Shown here piece by piece: positions 41,621 to 50,189 of a stretch of DNA of 64,000 nucleotides. This stretch comes from Gordonia pseudamarae (GTDB lineage: Bacteria > Actinomycetota > Actinomycetes > Mycobacteriales > Mycobacteriaceae), in contig NZ_CP045809.1 in the NCBI RefSeq assembly GCF_025273675.1, positions 992,001-1,056,000 on the forward strand, given 5' to 3'. Position numbers and translations under genes: made by a program. The notes under the pieces are model-generated. The model was not told where the DNA came from, did no database searches, and saw nothing but the letters and a program-made list of their open reading frames with translations. Every line of letters begins with the position of its first letter. Positions within the stretch are counted from its first letter, which is position 1.

Positions 41621-43200
41621 CCACGGCGCTGCGGGCCACCGCCGCGCTGATCCTGACGCTGCTGACCGGCGCACTGCTGGTGGCGTCGGCGGCACCCGCG
41701 GCGGCGCACGCGAGCATCGTCTCCAGCTCGCCCGCCGACGGAGCACACTTCGACAAGCCGCCCGACAGGCTGATCGTCGATCTGAGCGAACCGGTCACCG
41801 TCGTCGAGGACTCGGCGGCGGTGATCACCCCCGCCGGTGACCGGATCCGCCTGTCGGGCGTGCGGCTGGAGAACGGCAACCGCAGGCTCGTGATGGTCCC
41901 GGCGGACCGGCTGGCCGACAACGCCTACCTGGCGACGGTCCGGACGGTCTCGGCGGACACGCACGTGGTGTCGCTGTCGATCCGGTTCACCGTCGGTTCG
42001 GTGACTGATCTGAGCGGGGTGCCGGCGGCGCCGGCCGCCGGTCGTGGGTACCTGCGCTGGGGCTGGTTTGCCCGGACGGCGGTCTACCTGGGTGTGATAC
42101 TGAGTGCCGGTCTGCTGCTCGCCGCGCGGATGGTGTGGCCGGAAGTACTGTCCGGCAACAGATTCGCGCGTACGCACCAGATCGGCGCCGGAGTTCTGCT
42201 GCTGGGTCTGCTGGGTCGATTCGTGTTGTTGTGCGCCGCGCGGGGCGGTGGGATCGCAACGATCGACAGCGGTACGGTCGGCGATGTTCTGGCGACGGGG
42301 GCGGGCTGGTCGACGGCGGTCGCTGTCATCGCGAACTTGGCTGTGCTGCTGGGCATCACGCGATTGTGCGGGGGGCTGTGGGCCGCATACGCGGCCGCCG
42401 GAACGGCGTGGCTCGCGGTCACTCTCGGTGGGCACGGCGGATCGACGACCCGATGGCCGGTGGCCTTCATCGACACCCTCGTGCATGTCTATGCGGTGTC
42501 GGTGTGGTTCGGCGGGGTCGCGGTGCTGGCGCTGGTCGGCCCGGTGCGGGCCCGGATCGCGCGATGGCACCGGGTGGCGGCCGGGCACGTCGCGCTCGTC
42601 GTGACTTCCGGGGTGATTCTGGCGGTGCTGCAGGTCGCGCCGGTGCATGCCCTGGTCACCACCACATACGGGGTGCTCCTGCTGGTGAAGGTCGCCGTGG
42701 TCATCGCCGCGGTGGCCCTCGGGTGGGTGGTCTACCGCAGATATGTACGGTCTGATCGGCGTCACGGGATCATCATGGGTGAGCTGGTGCTCGCGGTGGT
42801 GATCGCGTCGGCCACGGCCGTGCTGTCCTCGACGACACCGGCCCGCGAAAGCTACACCACACAGGTGACGGCGGGGTTGGACTTCGGCGTCGACAGGCGA
42901 CTGGCCGTCGAGATCGACACCGTACGGCGAGGCGATCAGGCGATCGTGGTGCGCTACCGGCCGGCATCGGGGGGTGTGGTTGCGGCCGAGGGTGCGCCCG
43001 AGGTGAGTATCGACCTGTCCTCGATCGAGGCCGACATAGCGCGGCTTCCGGTGACCTTGACCCGGCAGCTCGACAACGGCGTAGTGAGTTGGCGCAGCGA
43101 TGGTCTCATCGTGCCCGCGCCGGGTCGATGGAAGGTGACCGTACGGTTCGATGCCGGTGATGGTCCGAAGCTCGCGTCTTTCCGGTATCGCGTCCGCTGA
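41617..43200 (+). CDS. CopC-CopD fusion copper protein (YcnJ-like)
   Basis: The 527-residue protein starts with a signal peptide (AAPAAAHAS) followed by a CopC domain (residues 31-130) beginning HASIVSSSPADG and ending in DTHVVSLSIRFTV, the copper(II)-site pattern. About eight membrane spans of a CopD domain follow (residues 145-415), and a final extracytoplasmic domain of about 110 residues. Such fusions bind copper outside and may bring it in or relieve toxicity. It is co-translated with the YcnI-like gene (4-bp overlap), a known pairing. No CopA ATPase or CsoR regulator is nearby. Confidence 0.88.
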   Translation: MTTALRATAALILTLLTGALLVASAAPAAAHASIVSSSPADGAHFDKPPDRLIVDLSEPVTVVEDSAAVITPAGDRIRLSGVRLENGNRRLVMVPADRLADNAYLATVRTVSADTHVVSLSIRFTVGSVTDLSGVPAAPAAGRGYLRWGWFARTAVYLGVILSAGLLLAARMVWPEVLSGNRFARTHQIGAGVLLLGLLGRFVLLCAARGGGIATIDSGTVGDVLATGAGWSTAVAVIANLAVLLGITRLCGGLWAAYAAAGTAWLAVTLGGHGGSTTRWPVAFIDTLVHVYAVSVWFGGVAVLALVGPVRARIARWHRVAAGHVALVVTSGVILAVLQVAPVHALVTTTYGVLLLVKVAVVIAAVALGWVVYRRYVRSDRRHGIIMGELVLAVVIASATAVLSSTTPARESYTTQVTAGLDFGVDRRLAVEIDTVRRGDQAIVVRYRPASGGVVAAEGAPEVSIDLSSIEADIARLPVTLTRQLDNGVVSWRSDGLIVPAPGRWKVTVRFDAGDGPKLASFRYRVR

Positions 43201-43422
43201 TCCGGGGGCATCGCGGCGAAGGATGATTGATTAAGATTCATTACGGATCGATTGAGTAGTTCTTGCCAATCATATGGGGGCAGTGGGTATTCCGTTTAAC
43301 GCGTAGTGGCGTCGGGTAACGTTTCTCAATGCGTCGAATAGTCCGATGACCCCCGACTCGTCGGTTTCCGAAGGTGGGCATCGAGGTCGACACATCGAAG
43401 ATTCTTGCGCTCGAAGGGATTG

Positions 43423-46400
43423 ATGTCTGTGAGCTTGAAGGTGAAGAACGGTCGGGGAACGCTCACACTGCTGGCGCCATTGCTCGGGCGGGCCAACCTG
43501 CGCCGTATTCATGCCGGAATTGTGCTGTCCGTACTGGCGCAGATGACGCTGGCCGCCATTCCACTGATCCAGCAACGGATCGTCGATGATTGCATCGTCA
43601 CCGACCAGCGGTCGCTGAGCACCTGGATAACCATTCTGCTGACGGTGGGTGTGATCTGCTTCGGTCTGCAATACCTGCGCCGGTCGGTGGGATTCCGGGC
43701 GGCCGCACGCGGACAGCGTGACCTGCAAGAACGCGTCCACCGGCACATGCAGCACCTCGACGCGGGGGCCCGTGGCCGATTCCGTACCGGTGATGTCATG
43801 TCGCGGGCGACCAGCGACCTCACCCTGATCCAGATGTTCCTGCAACAGCTCGGCCTGCTCGCCGGCAATGTCACCCTGCTCGTCAGCGCACTGGTGGTGA
43901 TGCTGTACCTGTCGCCGATGCTGTCGCTGGTGATGGTGATCGCGGTACCGGTGTTTCTCGCGGTGGCGGCGCGATTCCGTTCCCGGACGTTCCCGGCCAG
44001 CTACACCGACGCCGTGTACAAGGGAGCGGTGGCAGGTGTCGTGGAGGAGGCGATCACCGGCGTGCGGGTGGTCAAGGCGTTCGGCCAGGAAGAGCAGGAA
44101 CAGACCACACTCAACGCCGAGGCCCGCACCCTGTTCCGGTCCCGGCTGCGGGCAGCGCGGATCACCGCCAAGTTCTCCGCCTCGCTCGACGCCTTCCCCG
44201 GGCTGACCCAGGTCGGGGTTCTCGCGCTCGGCGGGCTGCTGGTGATGCACGGCGACATCACGCTCGGCGTGTACCTGGCGTTCTCCAGCTACATCCTGCA
44301 ACTGGTCACGCCGGTCCGCTTCCTGTCGAGCATCCTGACCACCAGCCAGCAGGCGCGCGCCGGGGTGGCCCGGTTGCTCGATCTGCTCGGCGCGACCTCC
44401 GCGGTGTCCGAGCCCGCCGACGCCCCCGAGATCGGCCCCGGTCCAGGCCTGGTCGAGATCGAGCACGCCGACTTCGCCTACCCCGGCGGCGAGCCGGTGC
44501 TCACCGACATCACCCTGCGCGTCGAACCCGGAGAGCGGCTGGCGATCGTCGGTGCGTCCGGGTCGGGAAAATCGACTCTCGCGCTGCTGCTGGCCCGTTT
44601 CTACGACCCCACCGACGGGCAGATCCGCGTCGACGGCCAGGATCTGCGGGACTGTACCGTGGCCTCGGTCCGGCGTGCGGTGGGGCTGGTGTTCGAGGAA
44701 GGATTCCTGTTCTCCACCACCATCGGCGACAACATCGCCTTCGGCCGGTCCGACGCCGGTGCCGACGAGGTGGAACGGGCGGCGGTCGCCGCGCACGCCC
44801 ACGGCTTCATCTGCGGACTGCCCGACGGATACGCCACGGTCGTCGGCGAACGTGGTTACACCCTGTCGGGTGGGCAGCGCCAACGCATCGCGCTGGCCCG
44901 GGCCGCCCTGGTCAATCCGCGCATCCTGGTCCTCGACGATGCGACATCGGCCATCGACGCCCGCACCGAACACGCCATCCACAGTTCGTTCGACGAGGTG
45001 CTGGCACAGCGCACTACCATCCTGATCGCCAAACGCTATTCGACACTTCAACTGGCCGATCGGGTGGTGGTGCTCGACGGCGGCCGCATCGTCGACCAGG
45101 GCACCCCGGACGAGTTGCAGGAACGCTCGGCACTGTTCCGGGAACTGATGACCGGACCCGACGCACTCGACACACCGGGCGAGGTCCGGGTGAGTGCGGT
45201 GGACGCGGTGGCCTGGCCCACCGATGTGTCCCGCGACGGCGCGGCCAAGGTCAGTAGTTTCGCCGGCGACGCACTGGCCCGGACATCGGCGGGCGGAGGG
45301 GGACCGGGCAGCGACAGCGCCCGGCTCGGCAGTCTGGTGACAGAATCCCCGGAACTGCTGGCGGCCGTCGCCGCGCTACCCCCGCTGACCGGCGAACCCG
45401 AGGTCGACCTGGCGCAGCAGACCGCACCGAACAGTCATTTCACAATGGGCGCGGTGTTCCGGCCGTTCGCACGGCCGCTCGCGCTGGGCGTGCTGCTGGT
45501 GGTGATCGACGCGCTCGCCTCGCTGGCGGGGCCGGCATTGATCCGATTCGGCGTCGACCACGGCGTCGCCCGCGACTCGATGGCGGTCCTCTACACCGTG
45601 GTGGCGTCGTTGCTGGCATTGCAACTGTTCATCTGGATCAACCAGCGGTACATGACGTTCTTCACCCAGTGGACCGCCGAACGGATGCTGTTCGGCCTGC
45701 GCGTGCGCACCTTCGCACATCTGCAACGGCTTTCGCTGGGCTACTACGAGCAGCACCAGGCCGGCAAGATCATGACCCGGATGACCTCCGATGTGGAGGC
45801 GTTCTCCCAACTCCTGCAACAGGGATTGGTGACCGCGCTCGTCAGTCTGCTGACCTGCGGTGGCATTGCGGTGGTACTGGCGGTGTTCAATCCCGCTCTG
45901 GCATTGGCCGTGTCGGTGGTGCTGGTTCCGCTGGTGGTGGCCACCACGGTGTTCGGGCGCAAGTCCACACGCACGTATCTGGTGGCGCGCGAACGTATCT
46001 CCGTGCTCTACGCCGACATGCAGGAAAGCCTCAACGGGGTCACGGTCAGCCAGGCCTACAACCGGCAGAGCGCCAACGAACAGCGGTTCGCCGGCCTGGC
46101 CGACAGCTACTGCACGGCGCGCGAACGTTCCTATGAGCTACAGGCCAGATTCTTCCCCTTCATCGATCTGCTCAGCGTCATCGCCAAGGCGACCGCGCTC
46201 GGCGCCGGGGCGAGCATGTTCGCCGACGGAACCCTCACCGCCGGTGTGCTGGTGGCGTTCCTGCTCTACCTCGACCAGTTTTTCGCACCCATCCGGCAGC
46301 TGTCGTCGGTGTTCGACCAGTGGTTGCAGGCCAAGGTCGCGGCCGGTCAGCTCGGCGAACTGCTGCGCACCCCGTCGGCGACGCCGGCGGCCGAATCACC

Positions 46401-47163
46401 GGTCGTCCCGGGCCGACTGCGCGGTGACATCGACCTCCACAAGGTCACCTTCGCCTACGAGTCCACGGGCCTGGTGGTGATGGACGATGTGTCGCTTCAT
46501 ATTCCGTCAGGTCAGGTGGTGGCGTTGGTCGGCACCACCGGCGCGGGCAAGTCGACACTGATGAAACTGGTCGCCCGGTTCTACGATCCGGACGCCGGAA
46601 CGGTCCGCATCGACGGTGTGCCGCTCCGGGATCTGGACCTGTCCGCCTATCGGCACCAGCTCGGTTTCGTTCCGCAGGAACCATTTCTGTTCAGCGGTAC
46701 CATCCGCTCCAACATCGCCTACGGCCGTCCCGAGGCGTCGGATCTGGAAGTGGAACGCGCCGCTCGTGCGGTGGGGGCACACGAGTTCATCCGCGGACTG
46801 CCCGAGGGATATCTGACCCCGGTCAGTGAGCAGGGCACATCGCTGTCGGCGGGACAACGCCAGTTGCTGAGCCTGGCCCGGGCATTGCTGGTCGATCCGG
46901 CGATCCTGCTGCTCGACGAGGCCACCGCCAACCTCGACCTGGCCACCGAGGCTCGGGTGCAGCGGGCGATGGGGCTGGTGTCCAGCGGCCGCACGACTAT
47001 CGTCATCGCCCACCGCCTGCACACCGCCCGGACATCACACCGGATTCTGGTGGTGGACAACGGGATTATCGTGGAGGACGGCTCACACGAGGATCTGATC
47101 GCCGCGGGCGGCCGCTACGCCGGTCTGTGGGCGGCCGCCTCGGAGGCCGCCCACGCGGGGTAG
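43423..47163 (+). CDS. Fused full-length ABC exporter (TMD-NBD-TMD-NBD)
   Basis: The 1246-residue protein has two half-transporters in one chain, as in mycobacterial Rv0194-type drug exporters. NBD1 shows Walker A GASGSGKST (about 377), signature LSGGQ (about 481), Walker B LVLDD (Asp for the catalytic Glu) and IAKRYST where the H-loop His should be. NBD2 has Walker A GTTGAGKST (about 1037), LSAGQ, LLLDE and IAHR. So one ATP site is degenerate and the other canonical. Each half has about six spans. The ATG at 43423 follows AAGGG; an upstream TTG is less likely. It probably exports drugs or lipids. Confidence 0.93.
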   Translation: MSVSLKVKNGRGTLTLLAPLLGRANLRRIHAGIVLSVLAQMTLAAIPLIQQRIVDDCIVTDQRSLSTWITILLTVGVICFGLQYLRRSVGFRAAARGQRDLQERVHRHMQHLDAGARGRFRTGDVMSRATSDLTLIQMFLQQLGLLAGNVTLLVSALVVMLYLSPMLSLVMVIAVPVFLAVAARFRSRTFPASYTDAVYKGAVAGVVEEAITGVRVVKAFGQEEQEQTTLNAEARTLFRSRLRAARITAKFSASLDAFPGLTQVGVLALGGLLVMHGDITLGVYLAFSSYILQLVTPVRFLSSILTTSQQARAGVARLLDLLGATSAVSEPADAPEIGPGPGLVEIEHADFAYPGGEPVLTDITLRVEPGERLAIVGASGSGKSTLALLLARFYDPTDGQIRVDGQDLRDCTVASVRRAVGLVFEEGFLFSTTIGDNIAFGRSDAGADEVERAAVAAHAHGFICGLPDGYATVVGERGYTLSGGQRQRIALARAALVNPRILVLDDATSAIDARTEHAIHSSFDEVLAQRTTILIAKRYSTLQLADRVVVLDGGRIVDQGTPDELQERSALFRELMTGPDALDTPGEVRVSAVDAVAWPTDVSRDGAAKVSSFAGDALARTSAGGGGPGSDSARLGSLVTESPELLAAVAALPPLTGEPEVDLAQQTAPNSHFTMGAVFRPFARPLALGVLLVVIDALASLAGPALIRFGVDHGVARDSMAVLYTVVASLLALQLFIWINQRYMTFFTQWTAERMLFGLRVRTFAHLQRLSLGYYEQHQAGKIMTRMTSDVEAFSQLLQQGLVTALVSLLTCGGIAVVLAVFNPALALAVSVVLVPLVVATTVFGRKSTRTYLVARERISVLYADMQESLNGVTVSQAYNRQSANEQRFAGLADSYCTARERSYELQARFFPFIDLLSVIAKATALGAGASMFADGTLTAGVLVAFLLYLDQFFAPIRQLSSVFDQWLQAKVAAGQLGELLRTPSATPAAESPVVPGRLRGDIDLHKVTFAYESTGLVVMDDVSLHIPSGQVVALVGTTGAGKSTLMKLVARFYDPDAGTVRIDGVPLRDLDLSAYRHQLGFVPQEPFLFSGTIRSNIAYGRPEASDLEVERAARAVGAHEFIRGLPEGYLTPVSEQGTSLSAGQRQLLSLARALLVDPAILLLDEATANLDLATEARVQRAMGLVSSGRTTIVIAHRLHTARTSHRILVVDNGIIVEDGSHEDLIAAGGRYAGLWAAASEAAHAG

Positions 47164-47189
47164 GCGGCCGCTTCGACGTCCGCTCACCA

Positions 47190-47221
47190 GGTTTCGAGGC
47201 TCGCAAGCTCGCACCTCAACC
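47190..47221. repeat. Partial copy of dispersed intergenic palindromic element
   Basis: The 32 bases (minus-strand reading GGTTGAGGTGCGAGC then GCCTCGAAACC) match the end segment of the larger copies at 49674-49839, 55467-55561, 60289-60444 and 60469-60603. It lies 27 bases after the ABC exporter stop and before the convergent amidohydrolase gene. Confidence 0.75.
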
Positions 47222-47323
47222 GACGGGGGACGGTGGCGTGGCGGTGCGTTCAACGGGGAGGGGGTGGCAGTGTGGCGGTAGGTGCAACAGGAAGGGGCGG
47301 TGGGGCGCGCGACCGGCAGCGGA

Positions 47324-48592
47324 CTACACCGAGGACCCGGCGGCCTGCTTCTCGTGGTAGCGGCGGGCCCATTCGGCGCGGGAGCGGATGGACACGTCCA
47401 CGTCGGCGGCGGACCGGCGCAGCGCGCCGACCGATATCTCCTCGCGGGTCCTGGTTTTCAGCGGATCCCAGTTGAAGAAGCGGGCCGAGTTCTGCCAGCC
47501 GATCTTGTCGATGTCCGAGTCCGATGCCCCGGCGCGGTTGAGCTCGTCGAGCATGAGTTCGGCGGCGTTGGGCCAGAAGCAGTCCGAATGCGGGTAGTCG
47601 CATTCCCAGGCGATGATGTCGATACCGATCTCGTTGCGCAGCAACAACGCGGTGGGGTCGGTGACATAGCAGGCCAGTGAGTGCTCACGGAACACCTCGC
47701 TGGGCAGTCTGCCGCCGAAGTCGCGGCGCAGCCATCTCTGGTTGGTGTAGTGCCGGTCGCAGCGGTCGAGATAGAACGGGATCCAGCCGATGCCTCCCTC
47801 GGAGAACGCGAACCTGAGGTCGGGGTAGGCACGCATCGCCGGACCCCACAGCAGATCCTGCGCGGCGATCGCCGAGATCTGGGTGGCCAGCACGATCAGG
47901 TTGTCGATGGGGGCGTCCTTGGCCATCGAGATGGCGCCGAAACCCGACCCGATGTGCAGGCACATCACCAGCCCGGTGTCCGACAGGGTCTGGAACACCG
48001 GCCCCCAGTAGTCGATGTCGTGGTAACTCGGGAGCCCCTCCAAATGTGGGATTTCGGGCATGGTGACCGCCCGGCAGCCCTTGGCGGCCACTCTGCGGAT
48101 CTCGGCGCACATCGCCTCGGGATTCCAGGTGGGCAACAGCGCCAGCGGGACGAACCGCTCAGGGTAGGTGCCGCACCATTCGTCGATGTGCCAGTCGTTG
48201 TACGCCGACACCATGACCAGCGTCACCGGGTCCTGATACTGGTTGAGGTGCCGGGCGGAGAAGCCGGTGAAGGTGGGAAAGCACATCGAGCCCCAGATGC
48301 CGTTGCGGCTCATGTCCCGGACCCGTTCGTGGACGTCGTAGACGCCCGGTCGCATCTCCGCGAAGCCCGCCGGATCGCGGCCCCACTCCTCGGCCGGCCA
48401 GCTGACCACGGCGTTGAGGCCGCTGACGCCGGCCTGTTTGCCCTGGTACATCCACTTGTCCACACCCTTGTCATCGGTGACGACGACCGGGGCCTGGTCG
48501 CGGTACCTCTCGGGTACGTGGCGCAGGAACATGTCCGGTGGTTCGACGACGTGATCGTCGATGCTGATGAGCACCAGGTCATCGAGATTCAT
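47324..48592 (-). CDS. Amidohydrolase 2 family metal-dependent hydrolase
   Basis: The 422-residue protein has the amidohydrolase-2 pattern: SIDDHVVEPPDMF near the start (metal-binding His), MCLHIGSGF in the middle, FSEGGIGWIPFYLDRCD and a late WECDYPHSD (metal-binding Asp/His). These enzymes hydrolyse or decarboxylate acids and lactones in aromatic and steroid breakdown. The ATG at 48592 has an AGGAGG 7 bases upstream, so I reject an 11-residue longer frame. It is divergent from the LLM gene with a shared operator-like region. The exact substrate is unknown. Confidence 0.88.
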   Translation of the reverse strand: MNLDDLVLISIDDHVVEPPDMFLRHVPERYRDQAPVVVTDDKGVDKWMYQGKQAGVSGLNAVVSWPAEEWGRDPAGFAEMRPGVYDVHERVRDMSRNGIWGSMCFPTFTGFSARHLNQYQDPVTLVMVSAYNDWHIDEWCGTYPERFVPLALLPTWNPEAMCAEIRRVAAKGCRAVTMPEIPHLEGLPSYHDIDYWGPVFQTLSDTGLVMCLHIGSGFGAISMAKDAPIDNLIVLATQISAIAAQDLLWGPAMRAYPDLRFAFSEGGIGWIPFYLDRCDRHYTNQRWLRRDFGGRLPSEVFREHSLACYVTDPTALLLRNEIGIDIIAWECDYPHSDCFWPNAAELMLDELNRAGASDSDIDKIGWQNSARFFNWDPLKTRTREEISVGALRRSAADVDVSIRSRAEWARRYHEKQAAGSSV

Positions 48593-48706
48593 GGGCGGGC
48601 CTCCTGATGAGAATCTGAATACCATCTACGATATTGGTATTCTCGCAATCTGCAAGTAGCATATTCACGAGATGCCGGGCCGCCGGCGGCTGGGAGGCTG
48701 AGAAAC
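48593..48706. promoter_or_regulatory. Divergent promoter with operator-like sites of the ATTCTC family
   Basis: The region has CGATATTGGTATTCTCG at 48629-48645 and TGAGAATCTGAATACCA at 48608-48624, each with one good half of the TGAGAAT-N3-ATTCTCA palindrome. Larger arms GAATACC (48617-48623) and GGTATTC (48636-48642) also pair. It separates the amidohydrolase gene from the LLM gene. Confidence 0.5.
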
Positions 48707-49663
48707 ATGCGCATGGGCGTGATGGTGGGACCGGAGGGCGGCGACGCCGCACGCAAACTGGGCCGGATGATCAGAGATGCGGAGTGGGCCGAGAACGCGG
48801 GCTTCGACTCGATCTGGATTCCGCAGGTGCCCGGTGACTTTGACGCACTGACCGCCGTCACGGCGGTGGGGGCGCGCACCGGCCGGATCGAGATCGGCAC
48901 GGCCGTCGTGCCGTTGCACGCTCAGCACCCGATCGCCCTTGCCCGGCAGGCGTTGTCGGCGCATGCGGTGTCCGGTGGGCGGGTGGTGCTCGGCATTGGT
49001 CCGTCGCACCACTGGATCGTGCGGGATATGCTGGGCATCCCGTACGAGAAGCCCGCCGCCTACACCAGGGACGTGCTCGACGTGCTCGACCAGGCACTGC
49101 ACGGACCGGGACCGGTCGACGTGGAGAACAACTCGTTCACCGTGCACAACCCGCTCGATCTCGGTCCGGTCGGGCCGATGCCGGTGATGCTGTCGGCCCT
49201 CGGGCCGGTGATGCTCAAGATCGCCGGTGAACGCGCCGACGGCACCATTCTGTGGATGGCCGACGAGAAGGCGATCGGCAATCACATCGCCCCGCGGATC
49301 AACGCCGCCGCCGAGGCGGCCGGCCGTCCCGCGCCGCGGGTTGTGGCCGGCATCCCCGTATGTCTGTGTGGTGCTTCGGAAATCGATGCCGCCCGGGAGC
49401 GGGCCAACCTGCTGCTCACCGAGTCGGAGTTCTCGCCCAACTATCAGCGCCTGCTCGAACACGGCAACGCCCAGGACGCGGGCGATCTGATCCTCGCCGG
49501 TGACGAGGATGCGATCCTCGCCGGATTCCAGCGCTACATCGACGCAGGCGTCACCGACATCTCCATGCGGCTGCTGCCCGTCGGCGACACCCGTGAGGAA
49601 CTGCGCGCCTCGCGTGACCGCACTCGGGAAGCGGTGGCCTACATGGCCAAAGACCTCCGGTAG
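48707..49663 (+). CDS. LLM-class (probably F420-dependent) oxidoreductase
   Basis: The 318-residue protein has the bacterial luciferase-like TIM barrel: AEWAENAGFDSIWIPQVPGDFDALTAVTAVGARTGRIEIGTAVVP, then SGGRVVLGIGPSHHWIV and VMLSALGPVMLKIAGERADGTILWMA. In this family the GAERADG-type segment is common in F420-dependent members, and actinobacteria make F420; flavin use is not excluded. It may reduce or oxidise a CoA or ketone intermediate. It is divergent from the amidohydrolase and probably controlled with it. Only a weak ribosome-binding site precedes the ATG. Confidence 0.88.
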   Translation: MRMGVMVGPEGGDAARKLGRMIRDAEWAENAGFDSIWIPQVPGDFDALTAVTAVGARTGRIEIGTAVVPLHAQHPIALARQALSAHAVSGGRVVLGIGPSHHWIVRDMLGIPYEKPAAYTRDVLDVLDQALHGPGPVDVENNSFTVHNPLDLGPVGPMPVMLSALGPVMLKIAGERADGTILWMADEKAIGNHIAPRINAAAEAAGRPAPRVVAGIPVCLCGASEIDAARERANLLLTESEFSPNYQRLLEHGNAQDAGDLILAGDEDAILAGFQRYIDAGVTDISMRLLPVGDTREELRASRDRTREAVAYMAKDLR

Positions 49664-49673
49664 GGCGATCGTC

Positions 49674-49839
49674 GGTTGAGGTGCGACGAGCCGCTGGGCG
49701 AGGAGTCCCGAAAACCGGTGAGATAACGATATGCCGGTGAGATAACAATGTCCGCAACCGCTTCCATGGTAGAAGTTGTTGCGGACATTGTGTATCACCG
49801 GGTTTCGAGGATCGTCGCTGACGCTCCTCGCACCTCAAT
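49674..49839. repeat. Dispersed palindromic intergenic element, copy with intact central hairpin
   Basis: Between the convergent LLM and EthD-like genes lies an element with inverted ends: GGTTGAGGTGCGA at the left and TCGCACCTCAAT at the right. A CGGGTTTCGAGG segment sits inside the right end. A central perfect 13-bp hairpin CAATGTCCGCAAC (49746-49758) pairs with 49778-49790. The same central hairpin recurs at 60341-60386. It fits a miniature palindromic repeat that can end transcription in both directions. Confidence 0.8.
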
Positions 49840-49847
49840 CAGCGGGG

Positions 49848-50162
49848 TCACTGTTCGGCGGCCAGTTCGAGGATGCGCATGGCGGGCGGGGGATCGAATT
49901 GCATGGAGTCGCTCATGCGGAACGCCCCGCTCTGGGCGGCGGCGAACACGCCTTTGGCGGCGACGGTGACATCGTCGGCGTCGATCTCGTAGACGGTCAC
50001 GTAGGGCTCGCCGGCACGGACCGGGCGGAACCTGCGGGCCGAGACGAAGCCGTCGAGGGCGAGTACCTCGGGCATGTGGACGCTCTCGTACCACTCGTTG
50101 AACTCGGTCTCCCGTTCGGATGAACTGGGCCGACTCTCCACCAGCAGAATGCCTTTGGCCAT
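49848..50162 (-). CDS. EthD-like small protein
   Basis: The 104-residue protein shows a ferredoxin-fold dimer pattern of the EthD/ABM type: GILLVESRPSSSERETEFNEWYESVHMPEVLALDGFVSARRFRPV, with the typical WYxxVHxPEVL motif, and a terminal hydrophobic strand. Members are small accessory enzymes or chaperones of oxygenases and CoA pathways. It lies 27 bases downstream of the KshB-like reductase on the same strand and probably shares its transcript. No catalytic role can be assigned. Confidence 0.75.
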   Translation of the reverse strand: MAKGILLVESRPSSSERETEFNEWYESVHMPEVLALDGFVSARRFRPVRAGEPYVTVYEIDADDVTVAAKGVFAAAQSGAFRMSDSMQFDPPPAMRILELAAEQ

Positions 50163-50189
50163 ATGCTTTCTACCTTTCGTTGTTGGGTG

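Noticed and set aside
41251..45051. Long antisense frames (504 and 593 codons) opposite the CopC-CopD and ABC exporter genes
   Set aside because: Both are mirror frames of genes with full motifs. Their residues are His/Gln/Arg-rich without domain signs.
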